Shown here: positions 20,927 to 30,149 of the stretch, one piece after another
How the letters are laid out: the number at the start of each line of letters is the position of its first letter
Numbering within the stretch: the stretch's first letter is position 1
From: Azonexaceae bacterium s22
GTDB taxonomy: Bacteria > Pseudomonadota > Gammaproteobacteria > Burkholderiales > Rhodocyclaceae
Length of the DNA stretch: 64,000 bases
Reading direction: 5' to 3'
Assembly (NCBI GenBank): GCA_016617495.1
Contig: WYCU01000004.1
Coordinates: forward strand, 265,169-329,168
Position numbers and translations under genes: made by a program
The notes under the pieces: model-generated
The model's input: the letters and a program-made list of their open reading frames with translations, nothing else
Database searches by the model: none
What the model was told of the DNA's origin: nothing

Positions 20927-23466
20927 TCAAAGAAACTCCGTAGTTGGTCGGAACGATTGGGGTGCCGCAGCTTGCGTAGGGCCTTGGCTTCGATCTGGCG
21001 GATGCGCTCTCGCGTGACGTCGAACCGCTTGCCGACTTCTTCCAGGGTATGGTCGGTGTTCATGTCGATGCCGAAACGCATGCGCAGGACCTGCGCCTCC
21101 CTCGTAGCCAAGCTGCCAAGAATCTCGTTGGTGATGCTGCGAAGACCGGCATACGTCGCCGCATCTTCTGGATTCAGGGCGTTTAGGTCTTCGATAAAGT
21201 CGCCAAGGCGCGAGTCGTCGTCGCAAGGGGTTTCAATGGAAACGGGCTCCTCGGCAATCTTCATGATCTTGCGGATTTTGTCCTCTGGAATGTCCATTTC
21301 CTTGGCCAGGGCTTCGGGAGCGGGTTCTGCGCAGGTTTCCTGCCGAATCCGACGGCTGATCCGATTCATCTTGTTGATTGTTTCGATCATGTGCACCGGG
21401 ATGCGAATGGTCCGCGCTTGATCGGCGATTGCGCGGGTGACGGCTTGGCGGACCCACCACGTGGCATAGGTGGAGAACTTGTATCCGCGGCGGTATTCAA
21501 ACTTGTCCACTGCCTTCATCAGTCCGATGTTGCCCTCCTGAATAAGGTCGAGGAATTGCAAGCCCCGATTGGTGTATTTCTTGGAGATGGATACGACCAA
21601 ACGCAGGTTGGCTTCGGTCATTTCACGCCTGGCGCGACGAGCCTTGGCTTCGCCGGTGGACATCTGCTTGTTGATTTCCTTGAGCACCCTCAGCGAGATG
21701 CCAACGTGCTCATGGATTGCCAGCAGCTTGCGCTGCTCCTCTTGGATGTCTGGCGCGCAGCGCGCGAGAATCGCGACGTAGTTCTTCGGCGCGGCGGCGA
21801 TTTCGGCCTTGGCCCAGTCAAGGTTGGTTTCATTTCCGGGGAAGGACTGAATGAAATGTTGCCTCGGCATCTTGACGCGGTCGACGCAGATTCGCTGGAT
21901 TTTTCGTTCGCTGCTGCGCACCCGCTCGACCATGTCGCGCACGCTGTCACATAAGCGATCGATGACGCGAGAGGTGAAGCGAATGTTCATTAGCTCGTCG
22001 GACATCTCCTGTTGCAACTTAACGTAGAGCTTGTCCTGCGCGCCTTTGCCGGCCAGGGTCTTTTGCGCCTTGGCATGCAGCGCCCGGATGGTATTGAAAC
22101 GCTCCAAGACTTCGGTTCTTAGTTGCAGCAAGGAGGCGGCCGCTGCTCCGCCGCCCTCCTCTTCGCCGTCCACATCGTCGGCATCGTAGTTCTCGCCGAC
22201 CTCGGCAGACGGTTCATCCTCAATCGAAAGCTGGTCGAAAAGGCCGTCAACCAGCTCGTCGACGCGCATTTCATCAGCGGCAATCCTGTCAGCCAGGTCC
22301 AGGATTTCGGAAACGATTGCCGGGCAAGCCGAGAGGGCTCGAACAACAATCATCCTCCCCTCTTCGATGCGCTTGGCAATCTCGATTTCGCCTTCGCGCG
22401 TCAGCAGTTCTACTGCCCCCATCTCGCGCATGTATAGGTAGGCCGGATCGGCGCGAACGGAGCCGAGCCCCTCGGCGAACTCCATCGCATCCGTCAGGAG
22501 ACGATCCTCCTCCATTGTGGGCTCGCCATGGAAAGGTTTCTCTTCCCCGGTCCATTCGACCACGGTCGCACCGAGTTCACCGGCGACGAGTGCCAAAAGC
22601 CTTTCAGCCTCTTCGTTGCGCGTCCCGTCGGCATTTGAGCAGACCTCGATCAGGCTTTCCTCGGAGACAACTCCCTCGCGAAGGGCCCGGAAAAGAAGCG
22701 CCCTGACGGCTCCGCCGCCATCGTCGCGGGAGAGTGGAACGGCTCTCGCAGGCAAATGAAGCTCTACGTCCCCCCAGTCCTCGTCGCGATCAACGACTTT
22801 GTGACGAGCGATAGTTTCGTGCACCAACCTTGCGGCCTCGGCGACGCTTTCGTCACCCTCCGGTGCTGCGGACTCTTCCTCTGCCTCCCAGTCGTCGGCT
22901 CCAAACTCGTCCAAAGGCTCGTCGTCGAGCAAGACGACCTCGGAGTCGCCCTTCGACGCTTCCTCCGCCACGGGGGCCTCGACCTCGCTCTCCGTGACTG
23001 GGAGAGCATCGTCGCAGAGGACGCCCGCCGATTCTGCGTCTAAACAATGCTCGAACGGTGTTTCCAACGCGGCTGAGTCTTCGACGGGGACGCTTTCATG
23101 CAAAACAGGAAACGATTCGGGATTACCCAAAAGCGTTTCTTCCTGATGTTCAGGCTCAGGAGGAGCGATGCGCGCCAACGCCTCCGTTAGCAAGTAGATC
23201 GTCTCGGTGCATCCCGCCTTCCTCGCGTGGGCCAAGGCGTCCATCCCGCCCTCATCCGCAAGCGTCGGGTTTGCCCCGGCGTCCAGCAACAAGCGAACGG
23301 CCCCTTTTCTCCGCTTTGCGGAAGCGAGAATCAAGGGCGTCGCCCCGGAGCCATCCCGCGCGTCCAAGTCGTCGCCCCTGCGGATATGTAGCTTGATCGC
23401 CGTCTCGACGCCCGAAATGGCGGCGAGTTTGAGGAGTGGGTTGAGCTTTCTCACGGGTCTATCCAT
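20923..23466 (-). CDS. Ankyrin-repeat/RpoD-like sigma-70 factor
   Basis: 847 residues from [12 protein letters not shown] (the frame is open 11 codons further). The first ~95 residues hold two to three ankyrin repeats ([20 protein letters not shown]). A strongly acidic linker of about 110 residues follows, then a region resembling sigma 1.1. The rest is nearly a full primary sigma: region 1.2 ([18 protein letters not shown]), a non-conserved insert, region 2.3-2.4 ([20 protein letters not shown]), and region 4.2 ([20 protein letters not shown]). The DNA-contacting helices look like those of housekeeping RpoD, so it should read ordinary promoters. Eight-bp overlap with the WYL gene and ATGA overlap with the GHKL gene place it firmly in the defence operon. 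Confidence 0.9.
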   Translation of the reverse strand: MDRPVRKLNPLLKLAAISGVETAIKLHIRRGDDLDARDGSGATPLILASAKRRKGAVRLLLDAGANPTLADEGGMDALAHARKAGCTETIYLLTEALARIAPPEPEHQEETLLGNPESFPVLHESVPVEDSAALETPFEHCLDAESAGVLCDDALPVTESEVEAPVAEEASKGDSEVVLLDDEPLDEFGADDWEAEEESAAPEGDESVAEAARLVHETIARHKVVDRDEDWGDVELHLPARAVPLSRDDGGGAVRALLFRALREGVVSEESLIEVCSNADGTRNEEAERLLALVAGELGATVVEWTGEEKPFHGEPTMEEDRLLTDAMEFAEGLGSVRADPAYLYMREMGAVELLTREGEIEIAKRIEEGRMIVVRALSACPAIVSEILDLADRIAADEMRVDELVDGLFDQLSIEDEPSAEVGENYDADDVDGEEEGGGAAAASLLQLRTEVLERFNTIRALHAKAQKTLAGKGAQDKLYVKLQQEMSDELMNIRFTSRVIDRLCDSVRDMVERVRSSERKIQRICVDRVKMPRQHFIQSFPGNETNLDWAKAEIAAAPKNYVAILARCAPDIQEEQRKLLAIHEHVGISLRVLKEINKQMSTGEAKARRARREMTEANLRLVVSISKKYTNRGLQFLDLIQEGNIGLMKAVDKFEYRRGYKFSTYATWWVRQAVTRAIADQARTIRIPVHMIETINKMNRISRRIRQETCAEPAPEALAKEMDIPEDKIRKIMKIAEEPVSIETPCDDDSRLGDFIEDLNALNPEDAATYAGLRSITNEILGSLATREAQVLRMRFGIDMNTDHTLEEVGKRFDVTRERIRQIEAKALRKLRHPNRSDQLRSFFE

Positions 23467-24415
23467 GGGAAAGCTCTTTGGAAGCATAGCCGGGGGCAAT
23501 GGACGCGCTGTCCACTCCCTCCAAAACCGCGCGATTGCTGAGCCATAGACGATATTCTGGCCCCCTTAGGGAATGCCCCTCTGAACAGTCGACACTCCAT
23601 CGGCGCAGAACGTAGCCTGCGAGAGCGGCCTTTGCGCGGATTCGCAGAACACCGTTCGTCATCGGATAGTCGAGCTCAGCTAGTTCGGGGCGAGGAAAGT
23701 CCGGATGAGGGACGATTTCCATCTCCACTTCGCGGGACCACTGGATGTCGTAAGCCACCGACTCCTCGGGGGCAGGCTCGCCAGAGACTACCCGCACGGA
23801 ACGAATGCGCGTAAGCACAAAGTCGCGAAAGGAGAATGTTCTCCGATCAAAGGCCCGTACATGCCAGCGCAAACCGTTATCTGCCAGTGCCAAAGGAACG
23901 ATTTCTCGTTCGTTTGCTCCGCTGGACGATGATACGTACGACACGGAAAGAACGAGCCTTCCACTTATTGCCCTAGTAACCGCAGCAAGGGTCTCGATGA
24001 TAGGACGGCTTATAGGCACTGGATACTCGCATGGCACCAAGCCACTCGCCGCCCCACCCAGACCATCCCCAAATCCTCTGGAGAGAGCGGACAGCACACG
24101 ATCTAGAGGATGCTCGAACAAGGGACTGAAATGCTCGGTTGCCCGATAAGTCTTGGAGCGTCCATCAAAATAGATATTGTTGGAAGCAAGAGAACGGTAG
24201 CGTGCAAGATCTCTCGTCGCAACCGCTGGCGCGACGTCAAATCGTCTCAAGAGGTCAACTCTGGAGACCTCGCCGAGGAAGAATAGTCTGAAATCTATGT
24301 GCGCAAGCCGCTCTCTCTGAGCACCGCCCGCCACCTGAACGTCCGTTCTCAACGGATTCTCGCAACTGTCATGATGACAATGGATTCTACAGACCAGTCG
24401 CTGGCCTGTACACAT
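23459..24415 (-). CDS. WYL domain transcriptional regulator
   Basis: Up to 318 residues; the start is uncertain (ATG 24415, or a GTG near 24334 giving about 291). A winged-helix segment ([27 protein letters not shown]) is followed by a WYL domain ([11 protein letters not shown]...REIVPLAL...WHVRAF) and a WCX-like C-terminus. WYL proteins such as BrxR and CapW repress defence operons and respond to a ligand, possibly nucleic acid. First gene of the defence operon, overlapping the sigma gene; probably autoregulatory through the palindrome just upstream of its start. Confidence 0.88.
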   Translation of the reverse strand: MCTGQRLVCRIHCHHDSCENPLRTDVQVAGGAQRERLAHIDFRLFFLGEVSRVDLLRRFDVAPAVATRDLARYRSLASNNIYFDGRSKTYRATEHFSPLFEHPLDRVLSALSRGFGDGLGGAASGLVPCEYPVPISRPIIETLAAVTRAISGRLVLSVSYVSSSSGANEREIVPLALADNGLRWHVRAFDRRTFSFRDFVLTRIRSVRVVSGEPAPEESVAYDIQWSREVEMEIVPHPDFPRPELAELDYPMTNGVLRIRAKAALAGYVLRRWSVDCSEGHSLRGPEYRLWLSNRAVLEGVDSASIAPGYASKELSHG

Positions 24416-24416
24416 C

Positions 24417-24461
24417 CTAATCTTTTTGATTAGATAATCATCAAGTCACCGTACAGATCAA
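24417..24461 (-). promoter_or_regulatory. Candidate promoter and operator of the defence operon
   Basis: On the minus strand a -35 TTGATC (24456-24461) and a -10 GATTAT (24434-24439) are separated by 16 bp. The expected transcription start falls in a perfect palindrome CTAATC-N5-GATTAG (24417-24433), a fitting repressor site for the WYL protein. Confidence 0.45.
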
Positions 24462-24488
24462 GTACGCCTAGGGTTTGAATATTGGGCC

Positions 24489-25151
24489 TCACAACACTAG
24501 GAGAGACTCGTCTCTGTAGGCAACATTGACTCCCACATGACTGCGCCAAAACAAAGCTCCCTCAAGAAACAATGGGCCTTTGGCCACTTCGTGGGTTTGT
24601 CTCAAAAACCTGGCTACAACGGGGCCTAATATCGTGTCGTGCGTGACAAACACATGTACACCGGAGGATCCATCCATCACTAGAAGCATGTAGCGAAGAA
24701 GTTCCTGTGCTGCACACTCCGGATCCGCCATACCAGGTAATGCATAGTTTTCGGAAGCCAGATGTCGCATTACACCTTCATTGCCCATGGCCTCCCAGTT
24801 ACTCCACGCTAGCGCACCATCAAGCACAAATATTCCGGGATCGCCCAAGAATCTGTGCTCCGATATATCTAGATAGTAGCCAACCCCTTCTCGAAGAGCT
24901 TGTGCCGTTTGAACACAACGAAGCAAGGGACTCGAATGCAAAGAACGCAGCCGCTCACCAAGAAATCGACCAAGCTCAAAAGCAATGGCCTTTCCGTAAT
25001 CGGTAATCGGGATATTGTTACCGATATCCCCTGCCCCGAACTCTTCCCGAATAGAGTGCCTCAACAAAAGAGCTACCGGATACTCCTCGGGAACCCGTTT
25101 AATATTTCGAAGTAACGTCTGAGGGATCTCGTACGAATGCTTTCGGCTCAT
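24489..25151 (-). CDS. Histidine-phosphatase superfamily protein
   Basis: 220 residues. The phosphohistidine site appears as LLRHSIREEF (the usual RHG is RHS here). The SSPLLRCVQTAQAL motif supplies the second Arg, and VTHDTIL supplies the later catalytic His-Asp. Probably a phosphatase or phosphomutase acting on a small substrate. Last gene of the peptide-modification-like operon, with an ATGA overlap with the WG-methyltransferase gene. Substrate unknown. Seventy-three bp downstream the defence operon begins. Confidence 0.78.
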   Translation of the reverse strand: MSRKHSYEIPQTLLRNIKRVPEEYPVALLLRHSIREEFGAGDIGNNIPITDYGKAIAFELGRFLGERLRSLHSSPLLRCVQTAQALREGVGYYLDISEHRFLGDPGIFVLDGALAWSNWEAMGNEGVMRHLASENYALPGMADPECAAQELLRYMLLVMDGSSGVHVFVTHDTILGPVVARFLRQTHEVAKGPLFLEGALFWRSHVGVNVAYRDESLLVL

Positions 25152-26818
25152 ACAGCCACCGCAAACATCACGGATGGAAGCGCTGCCACCTGTCTGGCTT
25201 CGAGTAGCTCGAAACCAGTTTTCCGGAACAGCTTTTCAAAGGCTGACTTTGAGCGCTCCCGCCCGCCGGTGACCATCAACAGATGCAAGTCACAAAGCGC
25301 GCCTGAATAATCACTCTCTGAAAGCAGCATCTCGATCACGAAAAGACGCCCCCCTTTAGGCAACACCTCTCTAGCCCGGTGCAAAATCACTATTGCATCG
25401 ACATCGTCCCAGTCATGCAGAACCCTTGTCATGGTGACAACGTCGGCACTGGTACCCCACGATCCGAATAGATCACCAGCAAGCCACTTGAGACGGGTTC
25501 TAGCCCTACGCCCCGCTTGCGCTTTCGCAACCACTTCAGGTTTGTCGAGAACAGTGACTGTCGAACGAGGATAGGTGTCCAAGAGATAATCAGCAAAAGC
25601 CCCGACGCCTCCGCCTGCATCGATAATCGATTCATCTCCGCGCAAGTCCAAAACAGCAGGTATTCGCGCATAGTCGTGCAGCGCATAGCTGTTTAACATC
25701 CGGTGATGTCCGGACAGGCGCTCGGCATCTTTTGCCACATCGTTGAATATATCGGGACGCTTCCAACCACTGCCAAGCGTGAGCGCTTGCGGCAAAGATG
25801 CCCAGAGAGAACTGAGCTCTCCGGAATATTCCAATGCACCATCTGCCAGCGTTAGCGGGTGAGATCTGCGTAAAAAGACACCACGGGAACTCAGTTGCCA
25901 GCTACCTCGATCATTTTCAACGAGCTGCAACTCTCCAAGTGCCCGCAACAAACGTAGCGCACCATCGCCACTCAATCCCACTCTTTCGGCAATGTCAGTC
26001 GCAGAGCCAGGCAACGCATCAATAACACCCAACCGAACCGATGCTGCAATCGTCTGAGTGCGCCAAAAGCCAACCATATCGCCCGAAAGCGCCGCGAAGT
26101 CGGAGCGTGTGGCAGCACGGAGTTCAACTATCTGGCCCCCTCGTTCATCTATGACTTCCAGTCCGCCGTCGAATCTCTCCACCCTGGATTGACCGTTATA
26201 GAAAGGCTCAACGGCCGCAAAGCGCCTTTGATAAACGGGGCTTCCTGCACGGTCGACATGCATCCAACCACCTGCATCGCGTGCTCGTGCAAATCCCTTA
26301 TGAAAAACGTCGAGGTCCACATACCACTTACCGTGAACCTCCTCACCATGAAGATCTAGGTGTGTCGAGCTTCCTGCATCGTTTTGGACCACACAGCATC
26401 CATCCTTGTAATCCCCGGCGTAACGCCAACCATCATGGGATACAGGGCTGCCATCCATCCGAATATGCCGATATCGCCCGCTCCTCAATCTGACAGTGGC
26501 ACGCCCACTCTGAAAGTTGCCACACCAGTCGTAGCGCTCTGGGTATACCTCATGACCATCCGGGTGAATATGGCACCAGCCATCATTCGTCTGAACTGCA
26601 GCCCTCCCTTCATAGAAGCCAAAGGTACGGACAAAACGATCTGGATACGCATCGCTTCCATCAGGGTGGATATGCCAGGCAAGACCATCCCGCATGACGG
26701 GTGCCAGACCGGGATGATGAAACTTCAACACCTCGTCAAATCGTTCGAAATAGGCGGGGGCATCACCAGATAGGTGATGTGTTCCGCAAACCGATACTGA
26801 AAGCGCTTGCCAGCTCAT
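25148..26818 (-). CDS. WG-repeat / O-methyltransferase fusion protein
   Basis: 556 residues. Residues ~45-235 hold about six tandem WG-like repeats of roughly 37 residues, with patterns such as HIHPDGSDAYPDRF and HIHPDGHEVYPERY. From about 240 follows a plant-type O-methyltransferase fold: a dimerisation winged helix (VGLSGDGALRLLRAL), SAM motif DAGGGVGAFADYLL, and the family motif TRVLHDWDD. The repeats may hold the peptide or a partner while the methyltransferase acts. ATGA overlap with the phosphatase gene; 3 bp after the glycosyltransferase-radical SAM gene. The target is unknown. Confidence 0.8.
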   Translation of the reverse strand: MSWQALSVSVCGTHHLSGDAPAYFERFDEVLKFHHPGLAPVMRDGLAWHIHPDGSDAYPDRFVRTFGFYEGRAAVQTNDGWCHIHPDGHEVYPERYDWCGNFQSGRATVRLRSGRYRHIRMDGSPVSHDGWRYAGDYKDGCCVVQNDAGSSTHLDLHGEEVHGKWYVDLDVFHKGFARARDAGGWMHVDRAGSPVYQRRFAAVEPFYNGQSRVERFDGGLEVIDERGGQIVELRAATRSDFAALSGDMVGFWRTQTIAASVRLGVIDALPGSATDIAERVGLSGDGALRLLRALGELQLVENDRGSWQLSSRGVFLRRSHPLTLADGALEYSGELSSLWASLPQALTLGSGWKRPDIFNDVAKDAERLSGHHRMLNSYALHDYARIPAVLDLRGDESIIDAGGGVGAFADYLLDTYPRSTVTVLDKPEVVAKAQAGRRARTRLKWLAGDLFGSWGTSADVVTMTRVLHDWDDVDAIVILHRAREVLPKGGRLFVIEMLLSESDYSGALCDLHLLMVTGGRERSKSAFEKLFRKTGFELLEARQVAALPSVMFAVAV

Positions 26819-26821
26819 CGC

Positions 26822-29167
26822 TTACCCTTGCTTTCGCTTTCTCATATTGCATGTAGCGCACAACGAGCGGTTTCGGTAGCTGGTCAAAAGCGAACGATAG
26901 GCATCACCATGCCATATCTCCAACAATGTTTTTTCTCTCAAGTCACCGAAATCGCCCAACGTTTTGCGCTGGGCATCGGGAGCGCAACAGGGATCAAAAC
27001 GGCCAAGCGCGCTAACCCATGCTTCCCGCCCGAGAAACGGACAGGTTCCATCGGGAGTTAGCTCATAGCTGGCGCTCTCGTCCAATGGAAAAATGTTCTC
27101 GAGTAATATCGTCTCGCCGTTTGCCAGTGGCGTCTCGCTTGCCACCTTGATCGCACTTTCTGCGGCCTCGTTCCAACGCCGAATCGCAGCGGGACTTCTC
27201 CGCATGGAAAGTGGTTCTATCTCCGGGAAATGGGTCCAGAGGTGGTGGCCCTTGATTCGGTCGACTCCAAGTTCGATGCCCAGGCGAACCATATCAACCA
27301 GTTCGGCGACATTATTTTCAAGAAAGGTCAGCTGGAGTGTGACACGACAATGGTTGCCCCCTCCGGCTGCATGCGCGTCGCGAACGGCGATGAACTCCCG
27401 CAGGTTGCTCAGTGCGTCTTCCCAACTGCCCCCCTGCATGATCGACTCATAGGTCGTTTTGCATGCCCCATTCCATGAGATTTTCACGTCGGAACAGACC
27501 GGCACGATACGGGCGGCCCATTCCCTTGCGCCATATTTCGGGAAGGTTCCATTGGTCGTCAGGTTCAGTTTGACCTTATGGGTCTCACACAAGGCCAGGA
27601 TATCCTCGAAGTGCTCATAGAGCAGTGGCTCACCCATTGTTGAAGGAATGATCTCGCGGAGACCGCGTCCGGTCGTTTCCTCCACGATCTTTTTGAGCAA
27701 ATCAAAGGGCATCCTTCGGTGGCGCCCCCCGTCCCTCCTCCTGTTGGGCTGCAAATCGCTATATGGGGAATGCTCTTCACACATTACACATTTCAGATTG
27801 CACGTATCCGGGTTGGTATCGAAGGTAATCCTCCATGGCACATCAGCTTGCTTAAGCGTCGTGTTGTCGCGCCTTTCCAAAACACGCTTGTAAAGCTGCT
27901 CGATATCCCGAACGTGGGTCTCGATATCCGGAATGTCGCCATCTTCGCTGAATACATACCCTCGCCTGCCAAGCAGCGATGCGAAGCCGGGATCGTCCGC
28001 CAAGCGCTGCATTTGAGCAGCCAGGGCTTCAAATGAACGATGCTCAAACAACAATCCATTGATCTCGTGGTGGACGTATTCCGCCATGCCCCCAGTATTT
28101 GCAGTGATCACAGGAACGCGAGCCTGCTGGGCCTCATGAATCACGAGTGGAGAGTTCTCAACCCAGACGGAGGGAACGACAATCGCATCAACACGATCAA
28201 ACACATCACGAACGATGTCCTGATTCCTGTACTCGGGCATCCATTCAATCCGTTCGGCGACTTCGGTAGGCAAGCTTGCTGCAATATCCTTGAGAGCCGC
28301 TGTTTCCTGTCCTCGTGGACGGCCCCAGATCCTCAGCTTTACTCTTCCTTTTACAAGGCCGAAAGCGCGAATCAGATCATGGATGCCTTTGGCAGGAATG
28401 TGAGTGCCGATATAGCCGAACGCGAAATCTGTCTCTTTTACTCGCTCTCGATCTGACGAGCGTTTTTTGTCAAACCCGTAGTCCAGATAAATCAGCTTTT
28501 GCTCTGGCAACCCAAAGTCCTGGCGATAGCGATCCTGGAGGTAACGTGCTGGTGCAATAAACAAATCGACGAGTTCCGCCATTTCACGCATGTGGGCCAT
28601 GCGTTTATTCACCCAAGTCTGCCAGTAAGCGAGATCTGACGCATAGTCCTCAGGCCCGCCACCAAAATAGCGCGCATAGCAACGTTCCGCGCACTTTCTG
28701 TCCTCTTGACCATCACAGGCGGCCCAAAGGTTATCGTGGTCTTCCGGCAGCGTTTGCATGAACTGCCCCCTGGGACACATAACCCAGTAGTCATGCAGCG
28801 TGTAAACAATGGGGATTTCGCGTCGCGACGCTTCCCGAAGCAAGGAGGTCGAAAGATGGTTAAGGTGGCCCACGTGAACGACATCCGGCCGAACTTCGTC
28901 GAGCACCTCAGCAAATCTGCGGTCAATCCCTTCTGCGCGATAACGGTCCTTGAGGCGAGGATTATTCACCAAATGCAATGTGATGCTTGGTTCATCCTGG
29001 TCTGACTCGGTTCGTAACCGGAAATCCGGAGCGAAAGGATCCTCTTCGCGGGTAAACACATGAACCTCGTGCCTGGCTGCCAGCCCATGGCACAGAGTCT
29101 GGCTGTAGACTTCGGATCCAGCGTTGTAACGCATGGGATAGCCATGAATAACTTTCAAAATCTTCAT
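26822..29167 (-). CDS. Glycosyltransferase (GT4) - radical SAM/SPASM fusion enzyme
   Basis: 781 residues. Residues 1-~430 are a GT-B family 4 glycosyltransferase (VIHGYPMRYNAGSEVYSQTL; later PSVWVENSPLVIHEAQ). Residues ~440-780 are a radical SAM domain with the [4Fe-4S] motif CNLKCVMC and a C-terminal SPASM-like Cys set (CPFLGREAW..., FDPCCAPD, CATCNM). SPASM enzymes commonly modify peptides. The fusion suggests sugar transfer and radical chemistry on one substrate. Overlaps the epimerase gene by ATGA. Confidence 0.88.
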   Translation of the reverse strand: MKILKVIHGYPMRYNAGSEVYSQTLCHGLAARHEVHVFTREEDPFAPDFRLRTESDQDEPSITLHLVNNPRLKDRYRAEGIDRRFAEVLDEVRPDVVHVGHLNHLSTSLLREASRREIPIVYTLHDYWVMCPRGQFMQTLPEDHDNLWAACDGQEDRKCAERCYARYFGGGPEDYASDLAYWQTWVNKRMAHMREMAELVDLFIAPARYLQDRYRQDFGLPEQKLIYLDYGFDKKRSSDRERVKETDFAFGYIGTHIPAKGIHDLIRAFGLVKGRVKLRIWGRPRGQETAALKDIAASLPTEVAERIEWMPEYRNQDIVRDVFDRVDAIVVPSVWVENSPLVIHEAQQARVPVITANTGGMAEYVHHEINGLLFEHRSFEALAAQMQRLADDPGFASLLGRRGYVFSEDGDIPDIETHVRDIEQLYKRVLERRDNTTLKQADVPWRITFDTNPDTCNLKCVMCEEHSPYSDLQPNRRRDGGRHRRMPFDLLKKIVEETTGRGLREIIPSTMGEPLLYEHFEDILALCETHKVKLNLTTNGTFPKYGAREWAARIVPVCSDVKISWNGACKTTYESIMQGGSWEDALSNLREFIAVRDAHAAGGGNHCRVTLQLTFLENNVAELVDMVRLGIELGVDRIKGHHLWTHFPEIEPLSMRRSPAAIRRWNEAAESAIKVASETPLANGETILLENIFPLDESASYELTPDGTCPFLGREAWVSALGRFDPCCAPDAQRKTLGDFGDLREKTLLEIWHGDAYRSLLTSYRNRSLCATCNMRKRKQG

Positions 29168-30090
29168 ACTGCAACCTCCGTCGCACTTTGTTGTGCGTAC
29201 TCCTGCTTGAAATCTTCAATAAGCCGTTGCACCCCTGTCCGCAAGCTAATTTCAGGTTTCCATCCCAAAATCTTGCTGGCTTGCAAGGGATCGCCATAAA
29301 AATGGGCGACGTCGTAGGTCCGAGGCGGCGCTTCCTCTATCTGACTTGCTCGATCCCCAAGCTCATGGCAGAGCGCTGCCAGTTGACCAAGCGTTGTTGG
29401 GTGACCTGTCAACAGATGAAGTGTCGGTAGCGTTTGGACTCCTGATTGCAATCGATCAATCAGTAGATTCACTCCACGAACGACATCGTCCACATGCGTA
29501 AAGTCAAAGGTGTGGCTTGTCCCCTCAACATGCATTACGTCTCCCAAGGCCGCAGATCTTGCAAAGGCGGGAACTACTCTGTCAGCGTGATCCTTGGTGC
29601 ATCCATACACGTTCGATAGGCGAACCACTGCTGCTTGAAGACCAGCACTGCGCGCTGCAGAGATCAGACGTTCACCTTCCACCTTGGATTCTGCATAGGC
29701 ATTGACCGGCTGCAGTGGTGCATCTTCGGATACGGGTAACGATGAAGCCTGGCCATAGACTTCTCGACTGCTCGAAAACAAAATCCACGGCTTTGTCGTT
29801 TGTTGCTGGGCGATTTCCAGCAGACTCCGAAGCCCGCCCACATTGGTGCGCCAGCACAGATCCGGATCCCGTTGCCCCCACACGACTCTCGAGACTGCGG
29901 CTAGATGCACGACCCCGTCGCTACCGCGGATAGCAGCATCAAGGTCTGCTGCGTTGGTGACGTCACCATATCGCCCTCCCGTTCCCCGTATATCGAACTC
30001 TCGAACCGAGTAACCTCTACCTCTGAGTGACGAGCAAAGGTGCCGCCCCACCAGGCCCAAGGAGCCGGTAACCAAAATAGTGTTTGTCAT
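29164..30090 (-). CDS. NAD-dependent epimerase/dehydratase (extended SDR)
   Basis: 308 residues from MTNTILVTGSLGLVGRHL, which holds the GxxGxxG Rossmann motif. The active site has SSSREVYG and YAESK (YxxxK). The family interconverts or dehydrates nucleotide sugars, so it may make the donor for the downstream glycosyltransferase. The longer upstream frame runs through the terminator hairpin and is not used. Sixty bp after the small-peptide gene, with the attenuator between. Confidence 0.85.
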   Translation of the reverse strand: MTNTILVTGSLGLVGRHLCSSLRGRGYSVREFDIRGTGGRYGDVTNAADLDAAIRGSDGVVHLAAVSRVVWGQRDPDLCWRTNVGGLRSLLEIAQQQTTKPWILFSSSREVYGQASSLPVSEDAPLQPVNAYAESKVEGERLISAARSAGLQAAVVRLSNVYGCTKDHADRVVPAFARSAALGDVMHVEGTSHTFDFTHVDDVVRGVNLLIDRLQSGVQTLPTLHLLTGHPTTLGQLAALCHELGDRASQIEEAPPRTYDVAHFYGDPLQASKILGWKPEISLRTGVQRLIEDFKQEYAQQSATEVAV

Positions 30091-30102
30091 TTTCCACCAA
30101 CG

Positions 30103-30136
30103 AAAAAGCCCAACACCCTCCGAGAGGGAGTTGGGC
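30103..30136 (-). terminator. Terminator/attenuator between the small peptide and the epimerase genes
   Basis: On the minus strand, stem GCCCAAC/GTTGGGC plus inner CCCTC/GAGGG, with one A:A mismatch and a 3-base loop, is followed by TTTTT. It lies 14 bp after the peptide stop and 12 bp before the epimerase start, so it should favour the peptide transcript and allow partial read-through. Confidence 0.8.
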
Positions 30137-30149
30137 AAAAGTGACGCGA

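Noticed and set aside
21871-21885. 13/15 match to the dispersed-element core within the sigma-factor gene of the island.
   Set aside because: One such match is not surprising by chance over 64 kb, it lacks the first A/T tract, and it encodes a conserved sigma segment; not counted as a strong island copy.
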